A stretch of DNA of 64,000 nucleotides. Origin: Raphanus sativus. Its lineage: Eukaryota > Streptophyta > Magnoliopsida > Brassicales > Brassicaceae. A model generated the notes under the pieces. It was not told the DNA's origin. It ran no database searches and worked only from the letters and a program-made list of their open reading frames with translations. This document shows, piece by piece, positions 35,842 through 47,262 of the stretch (its first letter is position 1; each line of letters starts with the position of its first letter). The position numbers and the translations under genes were made by a program. The stretch is taken from contig NC_079516.1 in assembly GCF_000801105.2 (NCBI RefSeq), positions 20,683,043-20,747,042 of the forward strand, in the 5' to 3' direction.

Positions 35842-36394
35842 AATATATAACCATTTATGTTTGGGAAAAGTATTACAAAAGTGTTCCATCATTTCTGGAA
35901 ATTACTGAAGAAACCCCATAATTCAAAAATGATACACAGGTTTTTCATTTCGGTTTGAATAGTTTGGTTATTAATTTCAAAATAAAACAACTTTAAAACT
36001 AATTCTAACATTTGAATGGTTGTGTTTTCATCAAGTATACCAATTCAACAGATTTTAACTTCTGTTTCAGTTCGGTTTCGTTTAAATCAGGTTATCTATC
36101 ATACAATACGAGACTTCAGTACGCAAATTAACATATGACATGCTTTAAAACCATTTTTTTGTTTTTTTTTTTTGGGGTGGGGGGGAGTAAACAATTCTCG
36201 GTATCTAATAAAAAAAAATTCTTGGTAAATCGGATTGAACGCTCCCAAATCAAGAACCATGGATGTTAAATATTTGATGTCCACCCTTTTAACAGATCTG
36301 ATTCTTGTATCATAACAAAGTCCCTTTATTCAGATCTGAAGAACACAAAAGAACAACAAACAAAGTTCCCAAGTGTTTTTAACTCTGTTCCAAT

Positions 36395-37293
36395 ATGTCC
36401 TCAACACCAACAGATTCTTTGCAATTCCTAATCCAACGGTTTCAAGATTACAAATCTCATAACCTTCTTCAACACATTCCAGCAAAATCTTCAGCTGTCT
36501 TAGTCTGTATATACCAAGAACAAGGAGAAGATGGAAACGAGCTACGTGTAATCTTAACCAAACGCTCCTCTACACTCTCTTCTCATCCTGGTAAGATCAA
36601 AATCTCATTCTCTCTCTCATTTAAAAAAAAAAGAAAGATCTCATCTTCTTGAATCATAACGTGTGGAAACGGTTAAAGGGGAAGTAGCATTGCCTGGAGG
36701 GAAAAGAGACCAAGAAGATGCAGATGATATAGCTATCGCCTTGAGAGAAGCTCGTGAAGAAATCGGTTTAGATCCTGCTCTTGTGACAATCGTCTCCGTT
36801 CTTGACCCATTTGTTAACAAGGTAAATAAAAACACTAAATCATCCAAAATATCTAAGATTCAAGTTAATTGGCTATTAAACTATCAGTCTCTATTCGCAG
36901 AAGGGAATGTCAGTTGTACCAGTTATCGGTTTTTTACGCGAGAAGAAAGCTTTTAAACAGCTACCAAATCCAGCTGAAGTAGAAGACATCTTTGATGTTC
37001 CTTTAGAGATGTTTCTTAAGGTAATGTATCCATCACCAAGTTTTAGTTATCTTTAATGAGTCTCTCTCTCTATCTCTCTCACGCAGGACAAGAACAGGAG
37101 AGCAGAGGAACGAGAGCACGAAGGAGAAAGATATCTTCTTCACTACTTTGATTACTATTCAGAAGATAAAGAGAAAAACTTTGTTACATGGGCACTCACT
37201 GCTGGTATTCTGATCAGAGTTGCCTCCATTGTTTACCAGAGATCCCCAGAGTTTCAAGAACTCAAGCCAAGCTTCTGGAAACAACCTTCTTGA
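36395..37293 (+). CDS. NUDX11: Nudix hydrolase, coenzyme A diphosphatase (NUDX11-like)
   Basis: Hydrolyses CoA and its derivatives to phosphopantetheine and adenosine 3',5'-bisphosphate, and is expected in the cytosol. Exons 36395-36590, 36679-36821, 36901-37020 and 37087-37293 give 221 aa, close to the Arabidopsis protein. LTKRSSTLSSHPGEVALPGG spans exons 1-2 and is the UPF0035 signature of CoA-type Nudix enzymes. REAREEIGLDP (exon 2) is the catalytic Nudix helix that binds divalent metal. There is no transit peptide, and the start ATG gives MSSTPTDSLQ as in the family. It is followed by CHLI2 on the other strand with only 69 bp between stop codons, so the 3' UTRs almost certainly overlap. 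The frame is intact. Confidence 0.93.
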
Positions 37294-37362
37294 AAAATGT
37301 ATCTTTATTTAAAAAAACATGAAACTTATCCTTGTAATAATAAGCGAAAACAAAGTACTCTT

Positions 37363-38798
37363 TTAGCTGAACACCTCGTAGAACTTCTCTGAAACGACAA
37401 TTCCTGAATCCATAGACTCAAGAGGATCTTTCCTAAGACGGTGTCTTAAGCAATTGGGCATAACAATACCAACATCTTCTGCTGTCACGTGATCTCTTCC
37501 TTTGAGCGCAGCGAGCGCTCTCGCAGCTCTGTTCGTCACAATGTCACCTCTCAAACCATCAACGTCAAGCTCAGCGCAGACCCTCGAGATCTTCACTTTC
37601 AAATCTTGATCGATCTCGACTTCAGAGAGATTGCTTCTGGCACACGTAATCTGCTCCTGAAGCTTCATCTGCTCCTCTAGATAAGACTCTCGAAACTCCT
37701 TTGGGTTACTATCAAAACGAGCTCTCTCTTCAACGATCTTTACTCTCAGCTCAGCGTCTCTAACCGTCCCCACTTGCGCGTGCATACCGAACCGATCAAG
37801 AAGCTGCGGTCTAAGCTCTCCTTCCTCCGGATTCCCTGAGCCAATGAGGATAAACCTCGCCGGATGAGAGATCGAGATCCCTTCTCTCTCAACAGTGTTC
37901 CAACCAGAAGCAGCTGAATCAAGAAGAACATCAACCAGATGATCATCCAAGAGGTTAACCTCATCCACATAAAGAATCCCTCTATTAGCTTTAGCTAGCA
38001 GCCCTGGCTCAAAGGCCTTAACACCTTCTGTTAAAGCCTTTTCGATATCGATCGTTCCGCAGACTCTATCTTCAGTAGCACCTAGAGGAAGATCAACCAT
38101 GTTGATTTTTGTTTCCATGACATCAAGCTCTTCACCTCTTTGAACTCTCTCTCTCACTTCCTTCCCCATAAACTCAGGATCTCTAGGGTCTGAGTTATAA
38201 GGGTCACCAGCAACGACCTCGATCTCGGGGAGAAGATCGACTAAAGATCTAACGGTTGTTGATTTGCCGGTTCCTCTGTCTCCCATGATCATCACACCGC
38301 CTATCTTAGGGTCGATGACGTTTAACAAAAGGCATAGCTTCATCTCGTCTTGACCAACTATAGCAGCGAAGGGATACACTGGCCTTGCACTTTCCTTTGT
38401 ATCAATCTTCTTTGCCTGATGAACACAAAAAGCTAACGTCTTTAGCACAACATTGTAAAGATATGGTCACAAATCATTCAAAGGTTGATGCTTGGTAAAG
38501 AAAGTTCGTACTTGTTCTATAGAGTTGATCCCAGTGGCGACATTTGTAACCAATAAATGGTGATGACGAGATCTGTTCTTCTTTGGCTCTGATTGTACTT
38601 TTCTGTATAACTTGCCTCCACCTGCAAAACAAAGAACAAGCTTCAATGTTAGATGTAAGAATGAGGAATTCATAGGGTTTTTAAGGGCAGATTGGAACCT
38701 GGTCGGAAGCAGCAGACAGGGGATGTTGAAGGTGTTGAGGAGAGACGAGGGCAAGTCAAGAAGATTGAGGAACAAGATGTTCGGACAAGGGAGACCAT
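37363..38798 (-). CDS. CHLI2: Magnesium chelatase subunit I (CHLI2-like), chloroplast
   Basis: AAA+ ATPase of the Mg-chelatase complex (with CHLD and CHLH) that inserts Mg2+ into protoporphyrin IX, the first committed step to chlorophyll. Exons on the minus strand: 38798-38699, 38621-38512 and 38415-37363, giving 420 aa. Residues 1 to about 60 are Ser/Thr/Arg-rich ([13 protein letters not shown]), a chloroplast transit peptide. Walker [10 protein letters not shown] is at about 115 and Walker [12 protein letters not shown] about 100 residues later. The arginine-finger region [13 protein letters not shown] and sensor 2 part [14 protein letters not shown] follow. The C terminus ends KFYEVFS. The short first exon was assigned from the transit-peptide similarity and AG/GT sites. 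CHLI2 rather than CHLI1 is chosen from gene order next to NUDX11; sequence alone is less decisive. Confidence 0.93.
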
Positions 38799-38829
38799 TG
38801 TTAGTGTAGTGAGCTCTCTGGTTTCGCTA

Positions 38830-40180
38830 CTTTCTCTTGGAGCATTCGTTTCTGTTTTGGATAAGGAGATGAGATTGATAGTCGATTTTCCGGTTAGAGA
38901 ATATTCTGAAATACTACTTAAAAATGAAAATACATTTTATTAATTTTTAATTTAAAATTGCAAAACTAAAACAAATAAACATAAAAACAACTAAAACAAT
39001 ATGTTTAAGAACATATAATTTCACCTTCACTTTATTGTCCTTAAACACATACTAGATTTTTGATCTAAGCGCATATGTACTATTTTTATTGTTTATTTAA
39101 GTATAGATTGATATTTTTTTTTTGTTTAATTATATAAACCATATAGTATGTAAAGAAGATTTTCTGGTAAACCATAAAGAAACAGGACAAGATAAGTTAT
39201 TTAACAATGCTCAATAATTACTAATTAGATCTCAATAGTTTGATATCCGTATTGTTATTAATGATTTAGCACATGTTGCTAATGATGTAATGTTATTAGT
39301 AACATGATACAAAATAAAACTAATGGTTTTACACAGACATCATAACTTATAGGAGAATGTAACGTATAATAATTTATAGGTCAGAATGATTAAAATTCAT
39401 TGTTGTATAAAATCAAATCCACTTAAATGTATTATAGGCCAAAAAATCCGAAAGACAATAATGTCATTAATAAAAAAGTTTATTTGTTCATAAAATCAAA
39501 ACAATATTGGAAGACTTAAATTTTTTATTAAGGATATAAAACGAAAATGATTACTTTTTAATGGTATTGATACCTCTTGAGTTTGTTCTCCTTAAATTTA
39601 ATATCCTCTATGGTGAAATGTTTGATATTGAGATTCATGACAATCCAACTTGAAATTTCTTGATTTATGTGAAGTCATTAAAATGCTACAAAATTCTTCA
39701 GAATAGACTGTTCACTAGTGCTTGGATGGAGCCTTGGAGTCCTCGTTACAAATTCCAAAACCACAAAGTACCTAACTAACATCTTCTTTATTAAAAAGAG
39801 AATTATTATTTTATCTACCATAAAAATCATAATAGATCAATTTTATTAATTATATAATATAACATAATAATTAATAAAAATATTAATAATAAATAAATTT
39901 TGGTTATAAATTTAAATTTTATTTTTAATTATAAAATATCTGTTGAGAAAAATTTAACAAAATTCTAGTCAAATTTTTAAATATTTTTTTATTAAATAAT
40001 ATATAAATTAATTTCGTAATCAATAATATAATATTAATTAATATTAGTTAAAATTTATTATAAATCCTAGCTAAAATGTTGACAATAATATGGAAATCAT
40101 TTTGTGTAAGTAAGCATCATTCGTTTTTTTCACCGAATATATATATATATATATAAATATATTCATCACTGAAATACATG
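38830..40180. other. Gene-free AT-rich region upstream of CHLI2
   Basis: It holds the CHLI2 promoter and 5' leader near 38800-38940. A decayed Helitron-like end (CTAG at 39050-39053 followed by gatctaagcgca) and an (AT)n run at 40139-40154 are visible. No gene is recognised. Confidence 0.45.
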
Positions 40181-40188
40181 GTTGAGAC

Positions 40189-41399
40189 TAGGGATGTTAA
40201 TGTGGGTAAAATAACCCAGCCTAGTCCAATCCAGTTTATACCCAACTCGTGAAAACCCAGAAACATCAAGGCTAAAATTTAACCTATAAAAATAACCCAA
40301 ATGTGTATAAGTTTACCTATGGATATCCAAATTACTACTTTATTTGTTCTAAAAAGATCATGTAAAATATTAATATCATTAATGTGAGATATTTCTCCAG
40401 TTTTGATGGAAAATTTTGGTTTTGCGGTTTTGGTGAAAAAACTCGATTTTCGGATTTTGGCAGAAAACTTGATTTTTGGGTTTTGGCGGAAAAACTCGGT
40501 TTTCGGGTTTTGGCAGGAAAACTCGGTTTTCGGGTTTTGGCGGAAAAATACGTTTTTTGGGTTTTGGTGAGAAAACTCGGTTTTCGGGTTTTGTCGAGAA
40601 AACTTGGTTTGTTGGTTTTGGCCGGAAAAACTCGGTTTTCTAGTTTTGGCGGGAAAAATCTGTTTTCCAGTTTTGGCGGGAAAACTCGGCTTTTCGGTTT
40701 TGGCAGGAAAGCATTTTTCCGATTTTGGCCGGAAAATTCGATTTTTGGGTTTTGGCGGGAAAACTGGAAAACTGTGTTTTCCGGTTTTGGCGGAAAAAAC
40801 CTGTTTTCTGGTTTTGGCGGGAAAAACTTGTTTTCCGGTTTTGGCGGGAAAATCCGGTTTTCTGTTTTTTGGTGGGAAAATCCGGTTTTCTGGTTTTGGC
40901 GGGAAAACCTATTTTCCGATTTTGGCTGGAAAATCCGGTTTTCCGGTTTTGACGGAAAAACTTGGTTTTTTGGTTTTGGTGGAAAAATCCGGATTTCCGA
41001 TTTTGGCGGGAAAACTTAGTTTTTGGTTTTGGCGAGGAAACTTAGTTTTCCGTTTTTGGCAGAAAACCTGATTTTCCATTTTTGGCGGAAAAACTCGACG
41101 AAAAAACTCATTCTGATTTTGGTTGAAAAACATATATTTTGATTTTGTCGGAAATTATTTTTTTGTGTTTGACAGAAAAAAGTTTTTACAAATTTTTTAT
41201 TTAAATAAAATAGTGGAAAATATAATTTTATAATTAAAAATTCATGGGTACCCATTACCTTTTATTTTATCCACTATGAATATGGGTTTTAAAATTTATA
41301 TCCATAATTGACCTAATTAATTTTGGATGGGTAAAAACCCAATCCAATATTAATGGGTTTGGGTAAACCCATGGATAATCACCCATGTTAACCTCCCTG
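40189..41399. mobile_element. Non-autonomous hAT element with internal E2F-site minisatellite
   Basis: The terminal inverted repeats are TAGGGATGTTAATGTGGGT and CAGGGAGGTTAACATGGGT (reverse complement of the right end). A perfect 8 bp target duplication GTTGAGAC lies at 40181-40188 and 41400-41407. Subterminal regions are rich in gggtaaa/ttaccc words. No transposase is encoded. About 775 bp of the 1211 bp are the minisatellite, so this element is a carrier of the repeat. Confidence 0.92.
40396..41170. repeat. Minisatellite array 2 (about 27 bp unit, E2F-like core)
   Basis: About 28 units of the type ctcggttttccggttttggcgggaaaa occur here. Seven carry the exact palindromic core TTTTGGCGGGAAA, an E2F-type site (TTTSSCGS on both strands), and others differ by one base. 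It is the reverse complement of array 1 at 1921-2920. Long low-complexity frames (40384-41019, 40604-41071) are a by-product of the 27 bp period. Confidence 0.92.
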
Positions 41400-41573
41400 G
41401 TTGAGACGCACACTGGAAATCCAAGTAGAGCCATCACTCAACCACTGCGATTGACAAAAAAAAACTCTGATTCGCTAGAAACACGAAAGAGAAAAATATT
41501 ATCAAGCATTTGTAGTATTTGGTACTTTATTAAACCATGATTACATAATAAGATCCATGCCTATAAAACGGTC

Positions 41574-41707
41574 TTTAAGATCAGATAGGCCTTCTGAGGT
41601 TAGTCGTATCGTTCTCCATCAGGAGGACTTCTTCAAGTTCTGCTCTCGCTGGATAGTGTCATATTCATACATCATCTACCACACTGAGCTTGTTTCTGTT
41701 GGAGATC
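41574..41707 (+). pseudogene. Lectin receptor kinase C-terminal fragment (left arm)
   Basis: In frame, it reads RLVVSFSIRRTSSSSALAG and then a stop. It parallels the right-arm reading RLVSSFSITRTSSSSAITG. The kinase domain is absent. It is a short 3'-end fragment. Confidence 0.55.
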
Positions 41708-41907
41708 AAAAAAAAAAAAAAGTAAAGAAAAGAAGCAAAAATTAAAAAACTCCTATATGATTATTGCTTAAAAGCTCCAAAAGAAATAAACTCAGTGTGG
41801 TAGATGATGTGTGAATATGACACTATCACCGGTGATAGCAGAACTTGAAGAAGTCCTCGTGATGGAGAAAGAAGAAACTAACCTCAAAGGCCTATCTAAT
41901 CTTAAAT
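41574..41907. ncRNA. Long hairpin from inverted kinase fragments (candidate small-RNA precursor)
   Basis: Arms 41574-41707 and 41773-41907 are reverse complements at very roughly 85-90% by eye. The best blocks are gaggacttcttcaagttctgct and atcatctaccacactgag (plus-strand sense of the left arm). The loop is about 65 nt and A-rich. Both arms derive from the C-terminal coding end of a lectin receptor kinase. Transcription through it would give a long imperfect double strand, as in young MIRNA or hairpin-siRNA loci. Expression is not shown by sequence. Confidence 0.5.
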
Positions 41908-42040
41908 CCCTCATTGAAAGATCAGGAAAACCCCAATTAACAACAACTTCAGGGACATTTTCTTCTCCATTCAAGTACCCTAATCACAATTCTCATCGAT
42001 TCGTCTTTGATGGCAACAGAACAACCCGACCATGAGGGAT
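41786..42040 (-). pseudogene. Lectin receptor kinase C-terminal fragment (right arm)
   Basis: The minus strand reads YLNGEENVPEVVVNWGFPDL, then SFSITRTSSSSAITGDS, and stops at about 41788. This is the tail that follows the kinase domain in L-type lectin receptor kinases of the Brassicaceae (RYLNGEE.VPEID..WG pattern). Upstream residues (subdomain XI, RPSMRMV-like) are visible only with frameshifts. The kinase catalytic part is missing, so it is a fragment. Confidence 0.6.
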
Positions 42041-42044
42041 AGCC

Positions 42045-42300
42045 GTGCCTCTCTATAGTTACAACAGTAGAGAGGCAAGGCTAGCTCTCAGAGTGGGGCT
42101 GCTATGCTGCCATCAGAGACCAGTGTGTCAGCCGTGGATGGGAATGGTAATTAGCTACTTAAATGGAGAAGAAACTCTACCTGAAATTGATGATATTTGG
42201 GGCTTTTCAGATTCGTCAGTGAGTCACATAGGCCTTCGAGCTCAGTAGCATCTTTCTCCCTCAAGAAGACTTGCTCTCAGTGGGCCTTCGAGCTCAGCGC
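42045..42300 (+). pseudogene. Lectin receptor kinase C-terminal fragment (third copy)
   Basis: LALRVGLLCCHQRPVCQPWM is followed by YLNGEETLPEIDDIWGFSDS, the end of the kinase domain plus tail of a LecRK. RPSM has become QPWM, and the frame ends at 42248. A short tandem duplication (gccttcgagctcag) follows. It lies head to head with the right-arm fragment. Confidence 0.6.
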
Positions 42301-43051
42301 ATTTTTCTCCCTCGAGGACATATCTTTTTAAAAAATGAACCTGCATTCATGACGTGCTATTTTCTTTGCATCTTAGATGCCTTATATATACGTGAACTGG
42401 TTCAACGGGTTGTGGCAGTGGAGTATGGTTGCTAGGAACAAGACACCATCCAAAAAGTAGATCTTCGTACCAGATCCTATTGTGAGACAACGAAAATGGG
42501 GCTTTATTGTTACTACGGCCCATACGATGAAATCTTTACTTACAGAGAAGCATGTCATGTGTTCGTGTTGATTAACGGGTTACTTACATGGACCATATCT
42601 CCACATGTGAGTTAACGAGATTAAATTAACTATACTCTATAGCAGTGATAGAATGAGTACACATACTTTTTAGATGATCCCATATTTTTACCAAAACGGT
42701 TTAAACATTGCATTGTCTATGCGATATGTTCCATTGTGTGTTTCTTGGTTACTTTTCCAACATATTTTCCTTTCTTTTGTAGGTGAACATCCAATCATAA
42801 ATCTTAGGTAGCGTTTCAAATCGAAAGAACTCTATAAAATAAGAAAAGAGTATATAAATTTTATTAATAATAAAACGTGAATCAACACTGCTAATGAATG
42901 GCAACTAACTGAATGTTCTTAGCGAAATGAATTTGGAAAATGATGGTCCAGTCACTTGTGATTATCAAGAAGACCACCATTTAATATGAGCCAGCTTGTG
43001 ATATAGTCTATGGTCTAACTGGTTCATAAAACCTGTAATGAAAATAACTTA
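42301..43051. other. Gene-free stretch, 3' flank of ATG7
   Basis: No gene is recognised. The ATG7 3' UTR probably covers part of 42900-43051. Confidence 0.4.
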
Positions 43052-45142
43052 TTACATATCTACAGCTTCATCGTCGTCATCATCATCGTCTTCCCAATCA
43101 AGGCTAAACGAATTAGCAGCTTTCTTAAGCTCGGTTAAACCGGTGAGATCCTCCAGGTATGTAGGATGGTTAATAGCTTCAAGTATGAAACTGTTTCCTT
43201 TTTCTCTATACTCTGATACCACCTGAGATACAAGTATTTAAACATATATAAGAAGCCGTGCAAGCCACGTTTTGTTAAGAGAGATCTCATGTATGAAACT
43301 TACGGTTTCAGAACAAGCTGTACAGCTGTTGGAAGCTTGCCCTAGCAGCGTGATCTGTGAGAACTGAGAAACCGAGCCTCGAATCTGATGAGGTAAGATC
43401 CCGAGAGGTGATTCATCGGTGTTTCCTCCACTACTCGATCTCGAGTTGTCTCCTTTTGCATAGATACTACAAAAGAAAAACATATGTAAGAAGACAAAGC
43501 CTGTGGACTGAGTCAGACTTTCAAAAGGCTTACCCTAGTGGGTGTTGTAGGACTCCTACTAAGAGTTCAACGGCTAGAGCTCCTGCAATAGGAGCTAGTC
43601 CCGGGCGTGTAACAGTGCATTGCTGGTCAAGAGTTCGATCAGTCATTGACTGCAAAATGTAAAACAACAAAATAAGTTCACCACAAGTAAAAGCTTGAGG
43701 TAAATATAAAACAAAGTCTCAGCCAAGTGCTATTACATCTTGAGGTGCAACAACATCGTTGCAGAAGTAACAACCAAGTCTCCGTCTTCCTGTCTTGTTC
43801 ATGTCAAGATTCTGCATTTCATCAGTTAACGAGGTGGGGCCAGCGCCATGTCGCATTACCATGTAGCTATCGAAACCTAAAGCCGCGTTTATAGCGATCT
43901 GAAAATTCAAAAATCAAACAGGTTGTTTTACTTGTGTCACAAGAAACAAAAAAAAAGAAATAAAGAAACAGAGTTAAATGTTGTTACCTTATTAGCATTA
44001 GCGCAAAGAAGAGAAGGTAGCCACCTGCTCTCTCTTGTATCAGTCAACAAGAACACTGCATCATGAGACTCAATCAAATCACGAAGGCGTTTGCAATCAC
44101 CGAGAACAGACTCTTCTTCTTGGCTAGAGATGGGATGTCCAGGCATCGGTATAGCCATAACAACTCCACTAGATTCCATCGCTGGAAAGATCTGTTTAAG
44201 GCTTTTAACAGCAGCAACGGCTTTGAACTCGCCGCGGCCTAGGCAGTCTTCAAACGTGTAGAGAGATTGCCTGACTGGATTAGACATGGCTACTTTGCCG
44301 TAGTCAACAAAGGTTATGTTGCGGATTCCCCAACCCTAAAATGAAAAGGGATAGAGAGGTTCTTTAGTTAGTAAGTGTATGATTGTTTAATTAATCTCTC
44401 ATTCTAGTTGATGCATTACCATAAGAGTACGAGCAACTTGGCAACCCAATGTACCAGCTCCGAGAAGAAGGCATTTCACAGAGGAGAGAACGTTTAAGTC
44501 TAGAGACGGTAACGCACGCCATCTCATTAACTTTAAGTTTAAATCACAAGCAGAAACAGCCAACCTGCGGAAAAAGGATCGTTAATCAGATCTTATCAAT
44601 TTGGCTTTATCTAAAGCCATTGATAGGGAGCAAAAGATGTACCTTGTTGGATCCATGGAGTTAGCAAGGCTAATGGATCGGGGAGCTCGTTTGCCTTTGT
44701 TAAGCTCCCATCCCACTGAGCTAGGTACAGTCTCATCTGATGGAAGAAGTGTAATGGAGGCTTGACCAACAAGGGAAAGGCTCATGTCAGCGAAACCGCG
44801 ACTCTCTCTGTAGCAGAAGAACAAAACAGTCTCTAGGTTCCACTTTGAGCGAATCAGTGCTAGATAATTTCGAAGTGGCCAGCCAGGATTACTAGGGAGG
44901 TGACACGGGTCATAGAAACCGAAAAGCAACTGCAGGAAAGAGAGGTGAAGTTTTTAATCAGCTCTGAAGCATTTTGAAAGAGGGTTAGTTCGCACATACC
45001 TTATGATGATCATCACCTTGGCAAGGTTCCCAGTCTTTAAGATGTCTGATGGTAGCTTTTGAATCATCAGAAGAAACCGAAACCAGAAAGAACGGAACAT
45101 CTAATAGCAAAACAGGTTTCAGCTTCCACTCTTTAAATTTGC

Positions 45143-45183
<41 letters not shown>

Positions 45184-46066
45184 TGGAGGAGAATGTTGTT
45201 GACTACCTGTAGTTAAACTTGAGTCTCTCCACTCATTACAAGCAGCAGATACTGATTCTGCTTCTTCTAAAGTAAAATGCTGTGAAGCTGGCTTTAATTG
45301 AACCAAGCTCGCAGGAGGATCAAGCACAAGAGCAGGGAACGCAAACCAATAACGAAAACTCCACTTCTTAAGGTCAGCAAAGGAGATAACAAAGAACCTA
45401 GCTAAACAAGCACAGTCCTCGAGTGCTTTTCCCGATTGAATATCTTCCCAAATCTGAAACAAGTTTTAGTTAGATATTCTGTCGGAAAAAAAAAAAGAAG
45501 AGTCGAAACCATACATATACAGTACCTTGTTTGCTTCTGCTTTTAACAAGCTTTGTTTGTCGAGTTTAGTAAAGCTTTCGACGGTGTTGGTGTTGTAGAG
45601 AGTCCCTGGAACAGGACACTTGTTCCTATTCCCGTGAATCGACGATGACTGTTGATCTGAAGAAAGCAATAACGACTCGGAAAGAAGAGTGAGATGGTTT
45701 GAGACTTGTGGATGTGAACACGGTGCATAGAAACCTGCATGTTCCCAAATCCAAATTAAAAAAAAAACATAAACACCTCAGCGCATAAGATGAATCTATA
45801 ACATGATCTATATAAAGTTGTAAACTTTATTCCTAAAGTTGCCAACTTTTTATTATTTTGTTCTCTAACAAAAATCGAATTGGAATGGATGTTGAGGGTA
45901 TTTTGGTAATTGAGGGTTTACCGGTGATGGGGATCGGAGAATCGTCGATTCCGAGCTTATCGAGTTTCAGAGAGGAGAAGCTGTGCCAGAAACCTTCGTC
46001 GACGGAGCTGTTCAATGGAGCGAATTGAAGTATCGTCGTCGATGGAGATTGTCTATTATCGTCCAT
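43052..46066 (-). CDS. ATG7: Autophagy E1-like enzyme ATG7
   Basis: Activates the ubiquitin-like proteins ATG8 and ATG12 with ATP, forming a thioester and passing them to ATG3 and ATG10. It is cytosolic. Minus-strand exons: 46066-45922, 45734-45526, 45453-45207, 45100-45000, 44929-44643, 44564-44420, 44335-43988, 43898-43737, 43649-43534, 43466-43304, 43222-43052. The total is 697 aa, the length I recall for Arabidopsis ATG7. The N-terminal ATG3/10-binding half is in exons 1-5. The nucleotide loop LLGAGTLG is at about 363-370, the adenylation Arg/Asp residues are in [14 protein letters not shown], and the catalytic Cys is at about 559 ([10 protein letters not shown]). Zinc-type pairs CYFC and CTAC are kept, as is the acidic tail [14 protein letters not shown]. 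Intron 3 contains a long (TAA)n microsatellite. The gene looks intact. Confidence 0.95.
45142..45182. repeat. (TAA)n microsatellite in ATG7 intron 3
   Basis: About 13 uninterrupted units of a three-base repeat (aat/taa) occur within the intron between exons 3 and 4. It is likely to vary in length. Confidence 0.9.
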
Positions 46067-46295
46067 GCCGGAATCTTTTAATCTCGGAGCGATTGCAATT
46101 TGTGTCGACGAGAGTCAATGGCTTGTAGGAAAGAAAGAAGAGAGGAGAGAAAGAAAAAGGAGTCGTGCAAGGAACATAAGTCAATCATGGTCGGCTTTTA
46201 ATCGAAGCAAACCAAAACCGGTTTACTTTTTAAAAACAAAAAAAAACTGGTCTATTTTTTTTTTTTTTAGTCAAACTAACTGATTTATCTATCTA

Positions 46296-47212
46296 TCTTA
46301 TTAAAGTAGAAGTACTTTAAGTTTTTGTTTGGTAATAGGGATATAAATCTTTAAAAAAATATTAATTGTGTTTGGTAACAAAGATAGTAGAGATTTTTTT
46401 TCCTTATTTAAATGATAGATTTAAGTATTTAATGTTCTTTCCTAATTTAAATAATAGATTTCTTTAATAGAATGAATCTTAACCATAATATATTTTAGTT
46501 AAAATTTAATATTATTCAATATTTATTAATAAAAATAATAAAATAAAAATCACACATCAAAATCAATTTATATATCATATAAATAAAATATAAAATATTT
46601 TATTTATAAATTGTTAGTATAACACTTTTATAATATAAGTCCAATTAATTATAAATATTAAATTTTTATATGATACACTGTGATATAATAGACGATTAAA
46701 ATCACATAATATAATTATTTAAAGTAATATATTAATTTTTTGTTTTAAAATGTTATACTAACAATTATGTAATACATATTAATTTACATATATATATATA
46801 TATATATATTATCATTAGAACAAAGAAAAAAAATTGAAGTGAAAGCAAATATTTATACGGCCACGGGTCAAACTATAGAAATAAACAACAATGGCGTAAG
46901 ATTTTTTTAAACAAATTTATTTTAGTTTCAAATATGTTTATATATTTTATGTATTTATAAATTATTTTATTTGTTATTAAGAATGCTAAGATTTTGGAAT
47001 TGGAAAAAATTATGATTCATCTCTATATTATTTTAATTAGGAATTTCAAATTAATATCAAAATATTTTTTTAAACTTTTAATTTTTATTATAACTACAAA
47101 TGTTAATTTTCAATCTAAATTTATGTTTAAATATTACAAATATATCATTTATAAATAAAAAAACTAAAAACATAAAATGAATACCCGCCCGGTTGGGCGG
47201 GTCAAGATCTAG
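46296..47212 (+). mobile_element. Non-autonomous Helitron upstream of ATG7
   Basis: The 5' end TCTTATTAAAGTAGAAGTA is preceded by A. The 3' end has the strong hairpin ACCCGCCC-ggtt-GGGCGGGT and then caagatCTAG followed by T. These are the A|TC...CTAG|T boundaries of Helitrons. The 0.9 kb interior is AT-rich and non-coding. The exact 5' base is uncertain because tcta repeats precede it. It begins about 230 bp upstream of the ATG7 start. Confidence 0.8.
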
Positions 47213-47262
47213 TTTTTCTTATGGTGGAAATCCGAAATCTTAAAGCAGGTCCAATCTATCTA

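Noticed and set aside
36150..36190. Poly-T/poly-G run (tttttggggtggggggg) as a G-quadruplex regulator of NUDX11
   Set aside because: Only one clear G run plus one short run is present, not four tracts; more likely a homopolymer expansion.
37489..37970. Frames overlapping CHLI2 on both strands
   Set aside because: Shadows of the well-supported CHLI2 exon 3.
40384..41071. Long plus-strand frames rich in FGGK/FRFW words
   Set aside because: Same minisatellite as array 1 inside a hAT element; a repeat by-product and not a structural protein gene.
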